Source: Spirochaetales bacterium (GTDB lineage Bacteria; Spirochaetota; Spirochaetia; CADAEX01). Taken from it: 64,000 nucleotides of DNA. Of the stretch, positions 44,684 through 53,018 are shown one piece after another. The notes under the pieces are model-generated. The model made no database searches and was not told the DNA's origin. It was given only the letters and a program-made list of their open reading frames with translations. The stretch spans positions 71,591 to 135,590 of the forward strand of contig JACKPD010000005.1 in assembly GCA_024233785.1 (NCBI GenBank), given 5' to 3'. The number at the start of each line of letters is the position of its first letter. Within the stretch, counting starts at the first letter, position 1. Position numbers and translations under genes: made by a program.

Positions 44684-45849
44684 GAAACCGCGTCTTTTGT
44701 GATGCTGCCCATTCCGAATGATTTGATTGATGAAACCGGTACTTCATCAAAATCTGTCAGATAAATAGTGCCTGAAATTTTATGGATTGCAAAAGAACCA
44801 ATAAGTACTGTCCTGTCTTCAATTTTCCTGATGTCAAAATACTGATAATCAGCATCTTCACGAGGTTCCTCTGATATGTAAAACCCTTTGTCTTCAAGAT
44901 ACGACTTGAATGACGGATCATTTATCATTCTGATTATATCGTCAAAAGATTTTTTAAACGCTTTTTCTTCATTAGTTTTTATGTCAATTACATCTTTAAT
45001 AATTATTACTGCTTTTTTAAAATCTTCAATATTGTCAAATGCAATATCATTCAGCATAATTTTTTTATTTTTATAAGAATATGATACTTCGCCGACAGTC
45101 TGTCCTGTCTCCCTGTTTAAATTGTATAATTTAATTATTGAATCTTCATTATTTTCGACATTAGCAGGAACCGCATGAATCTTATCTTTTGATAATATTT
45201 TTTTTATTTCAGCAGATTCAATAAAAGCCCTGGTTTTTGCTTTAACAGATAAAGATTCTGCAAATAAAGTTTCTATCTCAGTAAAAGAATTATTAATAAA
45301 ATCCTTAATGATTTTTTCATTTCCTGCATCAATATATTTTTCAAACGGGTAAGATGCTGTTTTGATCTGGTCTGAACTATTATCAATTTTCAATATATAG
45401 TAAGCTTCCCCGTTTTTTTTCAAATAAAAAGTGACATCTTCGGAAACTTCTTCCTGAACAATAATAAGGTTATAGCTATCTAGATACCCTTTAATTGAGG
45501 CCAGATATTCTTTAAGTATTTTTGTAAGTTTTTGCTTTTTATAATCTGAATAAAGTTTTTCAAATGCGCTGTAATATGCCTCGTAACCGTACGCCCTGTC
45601 ATTGAGTTCATTTTTGTTTTCAGCGGCAGAATCCAATTCAGAAATAAAGGCAGGAGGAAATCCAAGAACTTCTCTTAATAAATTTATTTCATCTGAAGTT
45701 TTTAACAGTGCATTTCTTATATCTTCATTTCCTGTTATCTGTTTTTCAAGTTTACCTGTCTTAATAATAACAATAAACAACAAGGTGAAATTGAGCAGAG
45801 CGAGAAAAATCAGCAGTAATACTATGTAGGATTTTCGTATAAATAACAC
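44668..45849 (-). CDS. Membrane-anchored N-terminal part of a probable LCP-fusion protein
   Basis: From GTG 45849 the frame encodes 393 residues (an ATG at 45915 would overlap the preceding AICAR transformylase gene by 65 bases, so GTG is preferred). It has one N-terminal transmembrane segment (about 8-30) in type II orientation, a helical coiled region (about 35-70), and then an extracytoplasmic alpha/beta region of unknown fold. It ends KKK-I immediately after an A11 tract (TCA AAA AAA AAA ATC TGA). An LCP domain continues in the -1 frame, so this is probably the front half of one protein; the truncated form might also be made. I do not recognise the middle domain. Confidence 0.72.
   Translation of the reverse strand: MLFIRKSYIVLLLIFLALLNFTLLFIVIIKTGKLEKQITGNEDIRNALLKTSDEINLLREVLGFPPAFISELDSAAENKNELNDRAYGYEAYYSAFEKLYSDYKKQKLTKILKEYLASIKGYLDSYNLIIVQEEVSEDVTFYLKKNGEAYYILKIDNSSDQIKTASYPFEKYIDAGNEKIIKDFINNSFTEIETLFAESLSVKAKTRAFIESAEIKKILSKDKIHAVPANVENNEDSIIKLYNLNRETGQTVGEVSYSYKNKKIMLNDIAFDNIEDFKKAVIIIKDVIDIKTNEEKAFKKSFDDIIRMINDPSFKSYLEDKGFYISEEPREDADYQYFDIRKIEDRTVLIGSFAIHKISGTIYLTDFDEVPVSSIKSFGMGSITKDAVSKKKI
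44673..44683 (-). other. A11 slippage tract joining two reading frames
   Basis: Eleven A on the coding (minus) strand. With 11, translation stops at TGA two codons later; with 12, or after a -1 shift, it continues into the LCP domain. Runs of nine or more A are established sites of transcriptional slippage and indel mutation in bacteria. Confidence 0.85.
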
Positions 45850-45850
45850 T

Positions 45851-47110
45851 TTAATGCCTGAAGCTCCTCTGCCCTGTAAAAACCATTGCAGCATTTTTTT
45901 CATTGCATGCTTCAATTACCTCAAAGTCCCTCACCGATCCGCCCGGTTGCACAACAGCTGTGACTCCTTCATTAAGACCGACATCAACCCCGTCCCTGAA
46001 CGGGAAAAAAGCATCCGAGACCATTACGCTCCCTTTAAGCCCTCCGTTTACAGCCGCTGTTTCAGCAATAATCTCATCTCTTTTCACTTTATCTTCAAGA
46101 AGGTTCCACGGGGTATTGTGTTTTGTCCAGGAAAGCCTGTCCCATGTTTTTCTGTATGCTTTGTCACGTGCAATCTCAGCAACTCCGACACGGTCCTGTT
46201 CACCTGTTCCGATACCGACAGTTGCTCCGTCCTTAACATATATGACAGAATTGCTGGTTATTCCGCTTTCTACAAGCCAGCCGAAGAGAAGATCGTCATA
46301 TTCTTTTTCTGTAGGAACTCTCAGGGTTTTATATTCCCTGTTTTTCCATGTACAGTTTGCCGGCAGAAAATCTTCTTTCCTTCTTGTCAAAGGCATATAT
46401 GAGAGCTGGGTAATAAGTGAACCGTCAATTAATGATTTAAAATCAATAACACGTTCACCTGTAAAATTATGAAGTTTTTCAATATTTTTTATCTCCATTA
46501 CCCTTATATTCTTTTTAGCCTTTAATACATCAATAACCCCTTTTTCATAAGAGGGGGCGGCAACTACCTCTAAATAATGTTCAGCCAAAAGCAAAGCGGT
46601 TTCCATATCAAGCGGCCTGTTTAATACAACGGCTCCTCCGAAAGCTGCAATCCTGTCTGCCATCAGAGCTTTTGTAAAAGCTTCTGCATTTGAATTGCCT
46701 TTTGCTGCGCCGCAGGGATTATTGTGCTTTACAATTACACAGCAGGGAGAATCGTGAAAATATCTTAATATGTTAAGAGCATTGTCAACATCGGTGATAT
46801 TTGTCTTTCCAGGGTGTTTCCCTGACTGCAGCAGATTTATGTCTGAAACCAGATATTTCCCGGGCAGAATTGTTGAAACTTCACCTATAGTTATATTGCC
46901 ATTTACAAGTTTATAAAAAGATGCTTCCTGGCAGGGATTTTCACCATATCTGAGCCCTTTTTTTTCATTCTCAATAGTCCATTCTACTTTTTCATACAGC
47001 ATAGATTGTCTGTTATTGTTATCATCATAAAATGATATTTCCAATTTTGACGGGAATCTGTCCTTGTTAAGTGTATGGTATATTTTCTTAATATCATCAT
47101 TTCCCATCAT
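45851..47110 (-). CDS. purH: AICAR transformylase, separate from IMP cyclohydrolase
   Basis: AICAR transformylase uses 10-formyl-THF to make FAICAR, the ninth step of purine synthesis. The 419-residue protein has RYGENPCQ (family RYGENPHQ), KHNNPCGAA with the catalytic Lys-His, AFGGAVVLN, DAFFPFRDGVD and the C-terminal VFTGQRSFRH. In most bacteria this domain is the second half of bifunctional PurH. Here it is a separate gene, in the same frame as the cyclohydrolase but after a TAA, and about 90 residues longer than the fused domain. GGAG lies 3 bases before ATG 47110 and 6 before ATG 47107, so 47107 may be the real start. Confidence 0.9.
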   Translation of the reverse strand: MMGNDDIKKIYHTLNKDRFPSKLEISFYDDNNNRQSMLYEKVEWTIENEKKGLRYGENPCQEASFYKLVNGNITIGEVSTILPGKYLVSDINLLQSGKHPGKTNITDVDNALNILRYFHDSPCCVIVKHNNPCGAAKGNSNAEAFTKALMADRIAAFGGAVVLNRPLDMETALLLAEHYLEVVAAPSYEKGVIDVLKAKKNIRVMEIKNIEKLHNFTGERVIDFKSLIDGSLITQLSYMPLTRRKEDFLPANCTWKNREYKTLRVPTEKEYDDLLFGWLVESGITSNSVIYVKDGATVGIGTGEQDRVGVAEIARDKAYRKTWDRLSWTKHNTPWNLLEDKVKRDEIIAETAAVNGGLKGSVMVSDAFFPFRDGVDVGLNEGVTAVVQPGGSVRDFEVIEACNEKNAAMVFTGQRSFRH

Positions 47111-47137
47111 GTACTCCGATTTTTTTATATAAGCAGA

Positions 47138-47818
47138 TTAATGAATTTGATAGCATTTTTCAACATCGCTGATATCAAGCTGCATTAAATATTCAGAAAT
47201 TGTTTTATCATAAAGAGCTGTATGCTTAAAAGTTTTTTGAGCCATAATAAAACGTGTTTTCAAAGAAATTTTACCGCCGGTTTTCTCCATTTCATCAGAG
47301 AGTAAGCTGTAAAGAGAAGGATCGCACACAGAGACAACCCTGTGGAAATTTTTGGCAGAAGCGCGCAGCATACAGGGGCCTCCAATATCAATATTAGCCC
47401 TGGCGTTTTCTGCGGTAGCAGTTTTTAAACTTATTGTTCTGCTGAATGGATACAGATTAACTATTACCATGTCAAATTCGACAGAATTTGTCTTTTGAAG
47501 GTCTTTTTTATGTTCTATATTATATTTTTCACTTAATATTCCGGTATAAATCCTGAAATCAAGGGTTTTAACAAGTCCTCCCTGCATTTCCGGCTGTTTT
47601 GTATAATCTGATATCTGAATCAGATTATACCCTTCTTTTATACCGGCTATATCTGAAAGATATTTATAGGTTCCGCCTGTTGAGTAAAAAACTATAGATG
47701 GATTTATTAAAATCATTTTTTTTACAAAAACATCAAGTCCGGTTTTATCTGATACGCTAACCAGTATATTGCGGACAGCAACAAGGTTGTCAATTTCCTT
47801 AACTGTATTTAAAGCCAT
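47138..47818 (-). CDS. purH: IMP cyclohydrolase, separate from AICAR transformylase
   Basis: IMP cyclohydrolase closes FAICAR to IMP. The 226-residue protein is the methylglyoxal-synthase-like domain that normally forms the N-terminal half of PurH: ILVSVSDKTGLDVF, FYSTGGTYKYL, PEMQGGLVKTL, VNLYPF and ENARANIDIGGPCMLRASAKN. It ends at a TAA 27 bases before the transformylase ATG. AAGGA precedes ATG 47818 by 6 bases. It is the first gene of a minus-strand run that includes the transformylase, the LCP-fusion frames and miaB. Confidence 0.92.
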   Translation of the reverse strand: MALNTVKEIDNLVAVRNILVSVSDKTGLDVFVKKMILINPSIVFYSTGGTYKYLSDIAGIKEGYNLIQISDYTKQPEMQGGLVKTLDFRIYTGILSEKYNIEHKKDLQKTNSVEFDMVIVNLYPFSRTISLKTATAENARANIDIGGPCMLRASAKNFHRVVSVCDPSLYSLLSDEMEKTGGKISLKTRFIMAQKTFKHTALYDKTISEYLMQLDISDVEKCYQIH

Positions 47819-47848
47819 TGCTATTCCTTATCAAAGAATTTAATGAAC

Positions 47849-47875
47849 ATTATATTAAATTAAAACTCAAATCAA
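47849..47875 (-). promoter_or_regulatory. Candidate promoter of the split purH operon
   Basis: TTGATT (47875-47870) and a perfect TATAAT (47854-47849) lie 15 bases apart on the minus strand. The spacing is short, so the -35 is uncertain. Confidence 0.4.
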
Positions 47876-47928
47876 GTTAATCAGCGTACCAATCATGTGA
47901 TAAATATAGTTTCATTATAAGCAGTTAC

Positions 47929-47957
47929 TTGATAAAAGGTTTTTCAGGTGATATCCT
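47929..47957 (+). promoter_or_regulatory. Candidate promoter of the OMP-lipoprotein pair
   Basis: TTGATA (47929-47934) and TATCCT (47952-47957) are 17 bases apart; the start would be near 47964, with GGAG in the short leader. Confidence 0.5.
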
Positions 47958-47983
47958 TTGGAAAAATATCCTGGAGAAATTAA

Positions 47984-48607
47984 TTGAAAATTAAAAAATA
48001 TACAACCTTGATAATAATATTATTGCTGCTTTTTTCTCTTACTGATCTTTGGGCTCAGGAAGAGGAACAGCCTGCTGATGAAGAAAACTTTGAATATGTT
48101 TACGGACTCGGCGACCAGATTTTTACAATAAAAGCCGGACTTATCTTTCCACTGTATCTGATGTCTCCCGATTTTAATTTTACATCAACCAATCTTTCAA
48201 TGGGCGGCGCAGGCTCTCTTGAGTGGAGCGCATTTATAAACAGCAGCCTGGCCCTAGGAGGGGAGTTCGGCGGAATGTTCGCATTCAGCCCTAATGACAG
48301 GGTTTTATACATGATGCCTCTTACTTTCAAGATCAGCTATTTTTACAGAAAATACCCGTTTGAATTTCCGATTTACTGCGGAGCTGGAATATCATTCAAC
48401 AGCATTGATGACGCATTTCATCTTGATTTTATCTTAAAACCTGGTGCGTCTGTTCTCTGGAATTTCAATTCTGAATGGGCATTCGGGTTTAACCTTGTAT
48501 ACTGGTGGGTGCCGCAGATTTACACAGGGAACGGAGATGTCCCTGCCAGCCACACAAGGTTCGGCAACTTTCTTGAAACAACAATGTCGGCACTTTTTCA
48601 TTTTTAA
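47984..48607 (+). CDS. Small outer-membrane beta-barrel protein
   Basis: The 207-residue protein starts at TTG 47984 (GGAG 7 bases upstream). A signal peptide ends at LWA-QEEE. After an acidic linker the rest alternates hydrophobic and polar residues in about eight strands (for example TIKAGLIFPLYLM, FEFPIYCGAGISFN, WAFGFNLVYWWVP) and ends in an aromatic residue (SALFHF), as outer-membrane barrels do. The size suits an eight-strand OmpW/OmpA-type barrel; TP0733 is a treponemal protein of this kind. It is paired with a lipoprotein 11 bases downstream. Its DNA looks more GC-rich than its surroundings. Confidence 0.75.
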   Translation: MKIKKYTTLIIILLLLFSLTDLWAQEEEQPADEENFEYVYGLGDQIFTIKAGLIFPLYLMSPDFNFTSTNLSMGGAGSLEWSAFINSSLALGGEFGGMFAFSPNDRVLYMMPLTFKISYFYRKYPFEFPIYCGAGISFNSIDDAFHLDFILKPGASVLWNFNSEWAFGFNLVYWWVPQIYTGNGDVPASHTRFGNFLETTMSALFHF

Positions 48608-48618
48608 CAGGGGAGTTT

Positions 48619-49698
48619 ATGAAAATTAAATATATTTTATTATTTATTGCAGCACCGCTTTTCTATTCCTGTAACCAGAGCGATGTCGGTATATTTTACG
48701 GGCTTGAAAACGAAGTCAAAATCACGGACAATTCTCTTTCCAATAACCTCACAATAGGAAGCATGGCAAAATCACCCGCAGGCGAGCTTTATATTGCAGC
48801 AGGCCGGGTATATACAAAAACATCAGGCTCTTCCGAAGACTGGAGAAAAGTATCAACCCCTTCAGGATATGATCTTTCCACAAGCCTCGCGGTAAACACA
48901 ACAGATTCAAATATTTACGCGATTTTTTATGACACTGATTCAGCTGATACAGCCCTTTTTAAGATGCCTGACGGCGGAAGCTGGACAGAAGTGACAGACC
49001 CTGTTTTCGAAGGCAGCTTCGAATATGTTAAAAGCGCAAACGGATATATACTTGTTTCTACACGAATTGATGAAAACAGCGCAAGGCTTTATTATTTAAA
49101 TGGTGGCGCTTTTTCAGAAGCTGCTGTTGTAACAATGACAGGCAGCGATTTTTATGTTATTCACGACGGTACAGATTTCTGGGTTTCCAATTCCAATATT
49201 CTTTATCAGGGTAATAACCTGAATGTGCTGACAGATGCGCTTACACTTGATTCAACGGTTGAAATAAAGGGGCTTTCAGAATCATCCGGAGCATATATAT
49301 ACCTTTCATGCTGGGACCGGGAAAACAGAGACGGATACCTTATGGCAACAGACGGGAATAACGGTACACTGGATGAAGAAAGTGATGATAAAAAAACCTA
49401 TAAGCTTTTCAACCTGACAACCTTTAGAGCAGAAGGATATGATTTCCTCCTCTGCGGAACAAACGGGCTCGGCTACCGCCAGATACTTTCCCCGTCTTCT
49501 TCCAATCTTGATCTTGATACACCTGATGATGATGTTTTAAGTGAAAACTATACTTCAGCAATTGATCTCCAGAACTGCGCTGTAATTGATTTTTTTGTAG
49601 ACGGGGGGGAAGACGGAGACCTGTACGCCCTGACAGCTACAACAGGTCTCTGGAAGAACTCGCTGTCAGGGGGAACAAGAGTCTGGTCGATTGAATAA
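48619..49698 (+). CDS. Lipoprotein of unknown function, probable beta-propeller
   Basis: The 359-residue protein has a short signal peptide with spirochaetal lipobox FYSC (Cys18) and a mature part rich in Ser, Thr, Asp and Gly. Regular beta-strand spacing (LYIAAGRVYTKTSGSSEDWRKV, IYAIFYDTDSADTALFKM, GYILVSTRIDENSARLYYL) is like a WD/sialidase-type propeller. GGGGAG lies before the ATG. It follows the barrel gene by 11 bases, suggesting an outer-membrane barrel-lipoprotein pair. No catalytic motif is seen and I do not recognise a named family. Confidence 0.75.
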   Translation: MKIKYILLFIAAPLFYSCNQSDVGIFYGLENEVKITDNSLSNNLTIGSMAKSPAGELYIAAGRVYTKTSGSSEDWRKVSTPSGYDLSTSLAVNTTDSNIYAIFYDTDSADTALFKMPDGGSWTEVTDPVFEGSFEYVKSANGYILVSTRIDENSARLYYLNGGAFSEAAVVTMTGSDFYVIHDGTDFWVSNSNILYQGNNLNVLTDALTLDSTVEIKGLSESSGAYIYLSCWDRENRDGYLMATDGNNGTLDEESDDKKTYKLFNLTTFRAEGYDFLLCGTNGLGYRQILSPSSSNLDLDTPDDDVLSENYTSAIDLQNCAVIDFFVDGGEDGDLYALTATTGLWKNSLSGGTRVWSIE

Positions 49699-49722
49699 TA
49701 TCAGTTAAGGCTCTCACTCTTA

Positions 49723-50334
49723 TCAGAAGTTTTTCTCAAGAAATGAGAGAGCGTCCTTAAGCTCAGGATCTTCCCTGTAATAGTATGTTTCAAGTTCATC
49801 AGGCGTAAGCCCCTGGAGCTCATGGCTCATATAATGGATCCAGATATCCTGGTCCTTGTTTTCAATAATATGTTTCCTGCAGTAATAGTCCGGATGAATC
49901 GGCAGATTTTCTGAAGAAGATGTAAATGCTTTATAATCGTGTACGGCAATTTTAATATCTTCCCTCTTAATCCCTTCAGAAAGTATTATATTAACAAGGT
50001 AATTAATAGTTTTGCCTGAATCGAATATGTCATCGATAAAGAGTATCTTGTCCCCGCTTCTTAAATACTTGGGATCATATGTCCAACCGTCTACCTTTAC
50101 ATTGGAATTATCCATTATATCGTTATAAGACCTTGCAACAATTGCCGCATAGAAAACAGGGCGTTTTCCTTTTTGGACAATTTTAAAATATTCGCTTATT
50201 ATATTTCCAAGATATGCTCCGCCTCTTAGAGGGACATAAATTACATCTGGAATAAATCCATCCTTGTAGATTTTATGCGCCAGTTTTATTGCATTATTCC
50301 TTACAACTGTATAGGGTAAAAATATTTTATTCAT
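49723..50334 (-). CDS. Purine-type phosphoribosyltransferase
   Basis: The 203-residue type I phosphoribosyltransferase has the PRPP loop ILFIDDIFDSGKT (about 97-109) and the VPLRGGAYLGN segment. Such enzymes salvage bases by making nucleotides from PRPP. The extended C-terminal part (YYCRKHIIENKDQDIWIHY) is like xanthine/guanine/hypoxanthine phosphoribosyltransferases, so purine salvage is the best guess, but the base cannot be fixed by eye. Its start overlaps the htrA stop by 4 bases. Confidence 0.78.
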   Translation of the reverse strand: MNKIFLPYTVVRNNAIKLAHKIYKDGFIPDVIYVPLRGGAYLGNIISEYFKIVQKGKRPVFYAAIVARSYNDIMDNSNVKVDGWTYDPKYLRSGDKILFIDDIFDSGKTINYLVNIILSEGIKREDIKIAVHDYKAFTSSSENLPIHPDYYCRKHIIENKDQDIWIHYMSHELQGLTPDELETYYYREDPELKDALSFLEKNF

Positions 50335-51728
50335 TTTTCCTTACCTGTATATTTAAATTCTTTAATAAATTCTTTATTCTCACGAAAATATTTTACTGAT
50401 ATATTATCTTTGGAGCGGTTTAATTCCCTGTAAAAATCTCTTGTATTACTTACAGTTTTGCCGTTTACTTCTGTAATTATATCTCCTGCGTTCATTGATT
50501 CCAGAACAGCTCCTTTTTCAACATATGAAACTATTACACCGCTTTCAACATCTTTATTATCATTTAAATTTATATATTTTTTATTCACAGTAATAACAGT
50601 GATTCCAGGCCAGTAAGTATAAGTCCTTTCGGCAAGTTCAGTTTTATTTTCACGCAATCCCGGCTTTAATTTTTTTACAATGACTGTCCCTTCCCTGACA
50701 ATTAAAAAATCTGCATCGGTTCCTTCCTCCGCCTCACCTACAGCCAGCAGAAGAGAATCAACATCCGGAGTTTCCCTGTTGTTGACTTTCATTATAAAAT
50801 CGCCAGGAAGAAGGCCGTTAATATCTGCCGGCCCCTCTTTTATTGTCTGAAAAACCATTATCCCTTTTTTATCTGACACATTAAATATTTCTTTCTCAAA
50901 ATCAGGAAGATAGCCGGCAATAACACCTATCCAGCCGTATTTTACTTTTCCGAAATTGATTAGATCATCAACACTTTTAATTATGTTATTTACAGGTATT
51001 GCAAATCCAAGGCCGATGCTTCCGCCGGTTGTTGTTGTAATCCAGCTGTTTATCCCGACAAGCTCCCCTTTCGTATTTACAAGCGCTCCGCCTGAATTAC
51101 CGGTATTAATTGAAGCATCTGTCTGAATAAAATCACTTATGTTTCCGCCGGCATTATTTTTTCTGCCCAGCGCGCTGACAATACCGGAAGTTACGCTTGA
51201 ATCAAAACCGAACGGACTTCCTACTGCAAGCACCCAGTCGCCCACTTTAAGTGTGTCTGAATCGCCTTTTGAGATTACTTTTATATTGGTATTCTGTGAA
51301 TCAAAATATATTACAGCAATATCTTTTCTCTCATCTACTCCCGCTATAAACGCCTCAGTAAATTCTCCGTCAAAAAGTTTTACAGTTATTTTATCTGCAT
51401 CAGCTATAACATGTTTATTTGTAACTGCGAAGAATCTCTCCCCTTCCTGCCTTATAATTACACCGGATCCCAAACCCTCTTCAAAGAATTCTTTTTTTTC
51501 CTCAAAAATATTACCGGGTGATGGTGTAAAAGGATTATATGAAAAATCCCAGCCTTCAGGCGTCTGCTGTGTTTTTTGATCAACTACCCTTACGTGGACA
51601 ACAGAAGGAAGCACTTTTTCTGCAACCGGTGAAAAAGAGATGTTCCCTGTTAAAAAGCGGGAGACAGAAGAACACGAAAAAAACAATAATAAATTAGCTG
51701 AAAGCAGATAAAAATACTTCTTATTCAA
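50331..51728 (-). CDS. HtrA/Deg-family serine protease, predicted lipoprotein
   Basis: HtrA proteases remove misfolded envelope proteins. The 465-residue protein has a lipobox (LLLFFSC, Cys19) in place of a plain signal peptide, a trypsin-like domain with the triad His106 (TNKHVIADA), Asp136 (RKDIAVI) and Ser212 (TGNSGGAL), and two PDZ domains (about 275-370 and 375-460). The lipid anchor would tether it to a membrane; most family members are soluble or held by a transmembrane helix. It overlaps the phosphoribosyltransferase gene by 4 bases. Confidence 0.93.
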   Translation of the reverse strand: MNKKYFYLLSANLLLFFSCSSVSRFLTGNISFSPVAEKVLPSVVHVRVVDQKTQQTPEGWDFSYNPFTPSPGNIFEEKKEFFEEGLGSGVIIRQEGERFFAVTNKHVIADADKITVKLFDGEFTEAFIAGVDERKDIAVIYFDSQNTNIKVISKGDSDTLKVGDWVLAVGSPFGFDSSVTSGIVSALGRKNNAGGNISDFIQTDASINTGNSGGALVNTKGELVGINSWITTTTGGSIGLGFAIPVNNIIKSVDDLINFGKVKYGWIGVIAGYLPDFEKEIFNVSDKKGIMVFQTIKEGPADINGLLPGDFIMKVNNRETPDVDSLLLAVGEAEEGTDADFLIVREGTVIVKKLKPGLRENKTELAERTYTYWPGITVITVNKKYINLNDNKDVESGVIVSYVEKGAVLESMNAGDIITEVNGKTVSNTRDFYRELNRSKDNISVKYFRENKEFIKEFKYTGKEK

Positions 51729-51770
51729 TTTTTTCTCCAGGCAATGTGTTTTATATACGTGCAGGATGTG

Positions 51771-52517
51771 TTAAAGAAAAGTCAATATTTCCGCCCTGTC
51801 ATCAAAAACAGCTACTGTATGCTCAAAATGGGCAGACAAAGATTTATCAGCAGTTTTTACAGTCCATTTATCATCCATAACAATGACTTCATCTCCTCCA
51901 ATATTGATCATAGGCTCAATAGCAAGCACCATTCCTGTCTTTAGACGGGGATTAGGGCCATTGTTTATATAATTTGGTATTTGAGGTTCTTCATGTACGC
52001 TGAACCCGACACCATGTCCGCAAAAATCCCTGACTATGCCAAAGTTGTATTTTTTTGCATGGATAAAAATTGCCTTTGATATATCAGAGATCCTGTTGCC
52101 TGTTACTGCCATGGAAATACCTTTAAAAAGACATTCCTGGGTAGTTTTCAGCAGGAGCTGAACATCCCTGCCGGTTTCGCCTACAGGGATGGTTATGGCT
52201 GAATCACTTATAAAACCCTGTAAATCTACACCTAAATCAAGGCTGACAATATCGCCTTCTTTAATAATTCTTTTTGACGGGATACCGTGAATAACTTCAT
52301 CATTTACCGAAATACAAATGCTTGCAGGATAACCCATATAACCCTTGAAAGCAGGTTTGGCGCCGCATTTAATAATATAGTCATACGCTATATTATCTAT
52401 TTCCTTGGTAGTAATACCGGATTTCAGATTTTCTTTGATTATTTCAAACGTTTCAGCAAGTATTTTACCTGATGCTCTTATTTTTTCAATTTCTTTCTTA
52501 CTCTTGAGTTTTATCAT
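51771..52517 (-). CDS. map: Methionine aminopeptidase
   Basis: Map removes the initiator methionine from new proteins. All five metal ligands are present in the 248-residue type I enzyme: D94 and D105 (SLDLG...GFISDSA), H168 (GHGVG), E201 (IEPM) and E232 (FEHTVAV); the substrate His77 is in VIHG. No N-terminal zinc extension is present. It overlaps the bactofilin stop by 20 bases. Confidence 0.97.
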   Translation of the reverse strand: MIKLKSKKEIEKIRASGKILAETFEIIKENLKSGITTKEIDNIAYDYIIKCGAKPAFKGYMGYPASICISVNDEVIHGIPSKRIIKEGDIVSLDLGVDLQGFISDSAITIPVGETGRDVQLLLKTTQECLFKGISMAVTGNRISDISKAIFIHAKKYNFGIVRDFCGHGVGFSVHEEPQIPNYINNGPNPRLKTGMVLAIEPMINIGGDEVIVMDDKWTVKTADKSLSAHFEHTVAVFDDRAEILTFL

Positions 52518-52968
52518 CTGCCGTCTGTGTTTTTCTATCTTTCGGATAGGGTTTTTTATCTAAATCCTTGAAAAGTGATTCTGCTTCTTCTCCAAAAGAT
52601 TCAGAAATGATTTTATCAACATTATTGTTGCCTGAAGAATGGATAATAACTTTACCGCTTGTTACTACACCCTGTTCAACATTCAGCCTGGGAGTTGAAA
52701 TATTCCCAAGAACTTTTCCAGTCGCAAGCAGGTTAACTTCTTCGGTTGCAGTAATATTCCCAATTATTGTTCCGGAAACAGTTACTTTTCTTGCGGAAAT
52801 ATCTGTTTTAACTTTTCCTGTCGGACCTATTACAACCTGGTCATCAGTGCGGATATCACCCTGGAATTTGCCTTCAATAAGAACCGGGCCGTTAACATAA
52901 AATTTACCTTCAAAAACAGAGCCTTCACCTATTATACAATTAGTATTCATATCATTTATTTTTGCCAC
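52498..52968 (-). CDS. Bactofilin family cytoskeletal protein
   Basis: Bactofilins polymerise without nucleotides into filaments through a right-handed beta-helix; in Leptospira one shapes the cell helix. The 156-residue protein has the helix core (about 10-110) with regular glycine-valine turns (CIIGEGSVFEGKFYVNGPV, GKVKTDISARKVTVSGTI) between short disordered ends, the C-terminal one charged. The start is GTG 52968 with AGGAG 10 bases upstream. It sits directly upstream of map with overlap. Confidence 0.9.
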   Translation of the reverse strand: MAKINDMNTNCIIGEGSVFEGKFYVNGPVLIEGKFQGDIRTDDQVVIGPTGKVKTDISARKVTVSGTIIGNITATEEVNLLATGKVLGNISTPRLNVEQGVVTSGKVIIHSSGNNNVDKIISESFGEEAESLFKDLDKKPYPKDRKTQTADDKTQE

Positions 52969-53018
52969 TTATTTAAAGCTCCTGTGATTAGAATAATTAT
53001 AATACACAATGAAATATA

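Noticed and set aside
45850..45915. Upstream start of the LCP front half at ATG 45915
   Set aside because: It would overlap the AICAR transformylase end by 65 bases; GTG 45849 gives a normal anchor start next to the stop.
45854..46402. Long plus-strand frame opposite the AICAR transformylase gene
   Set aside because: It is the antisense shadow of a gene with all family motifs; no ribosome site or recognisable protein features.
47111..47137. purH split caused by a frameshift
   Set aside because: Both halves are in the same frame with only a TAA between them, and the second half has its own ribosome site.
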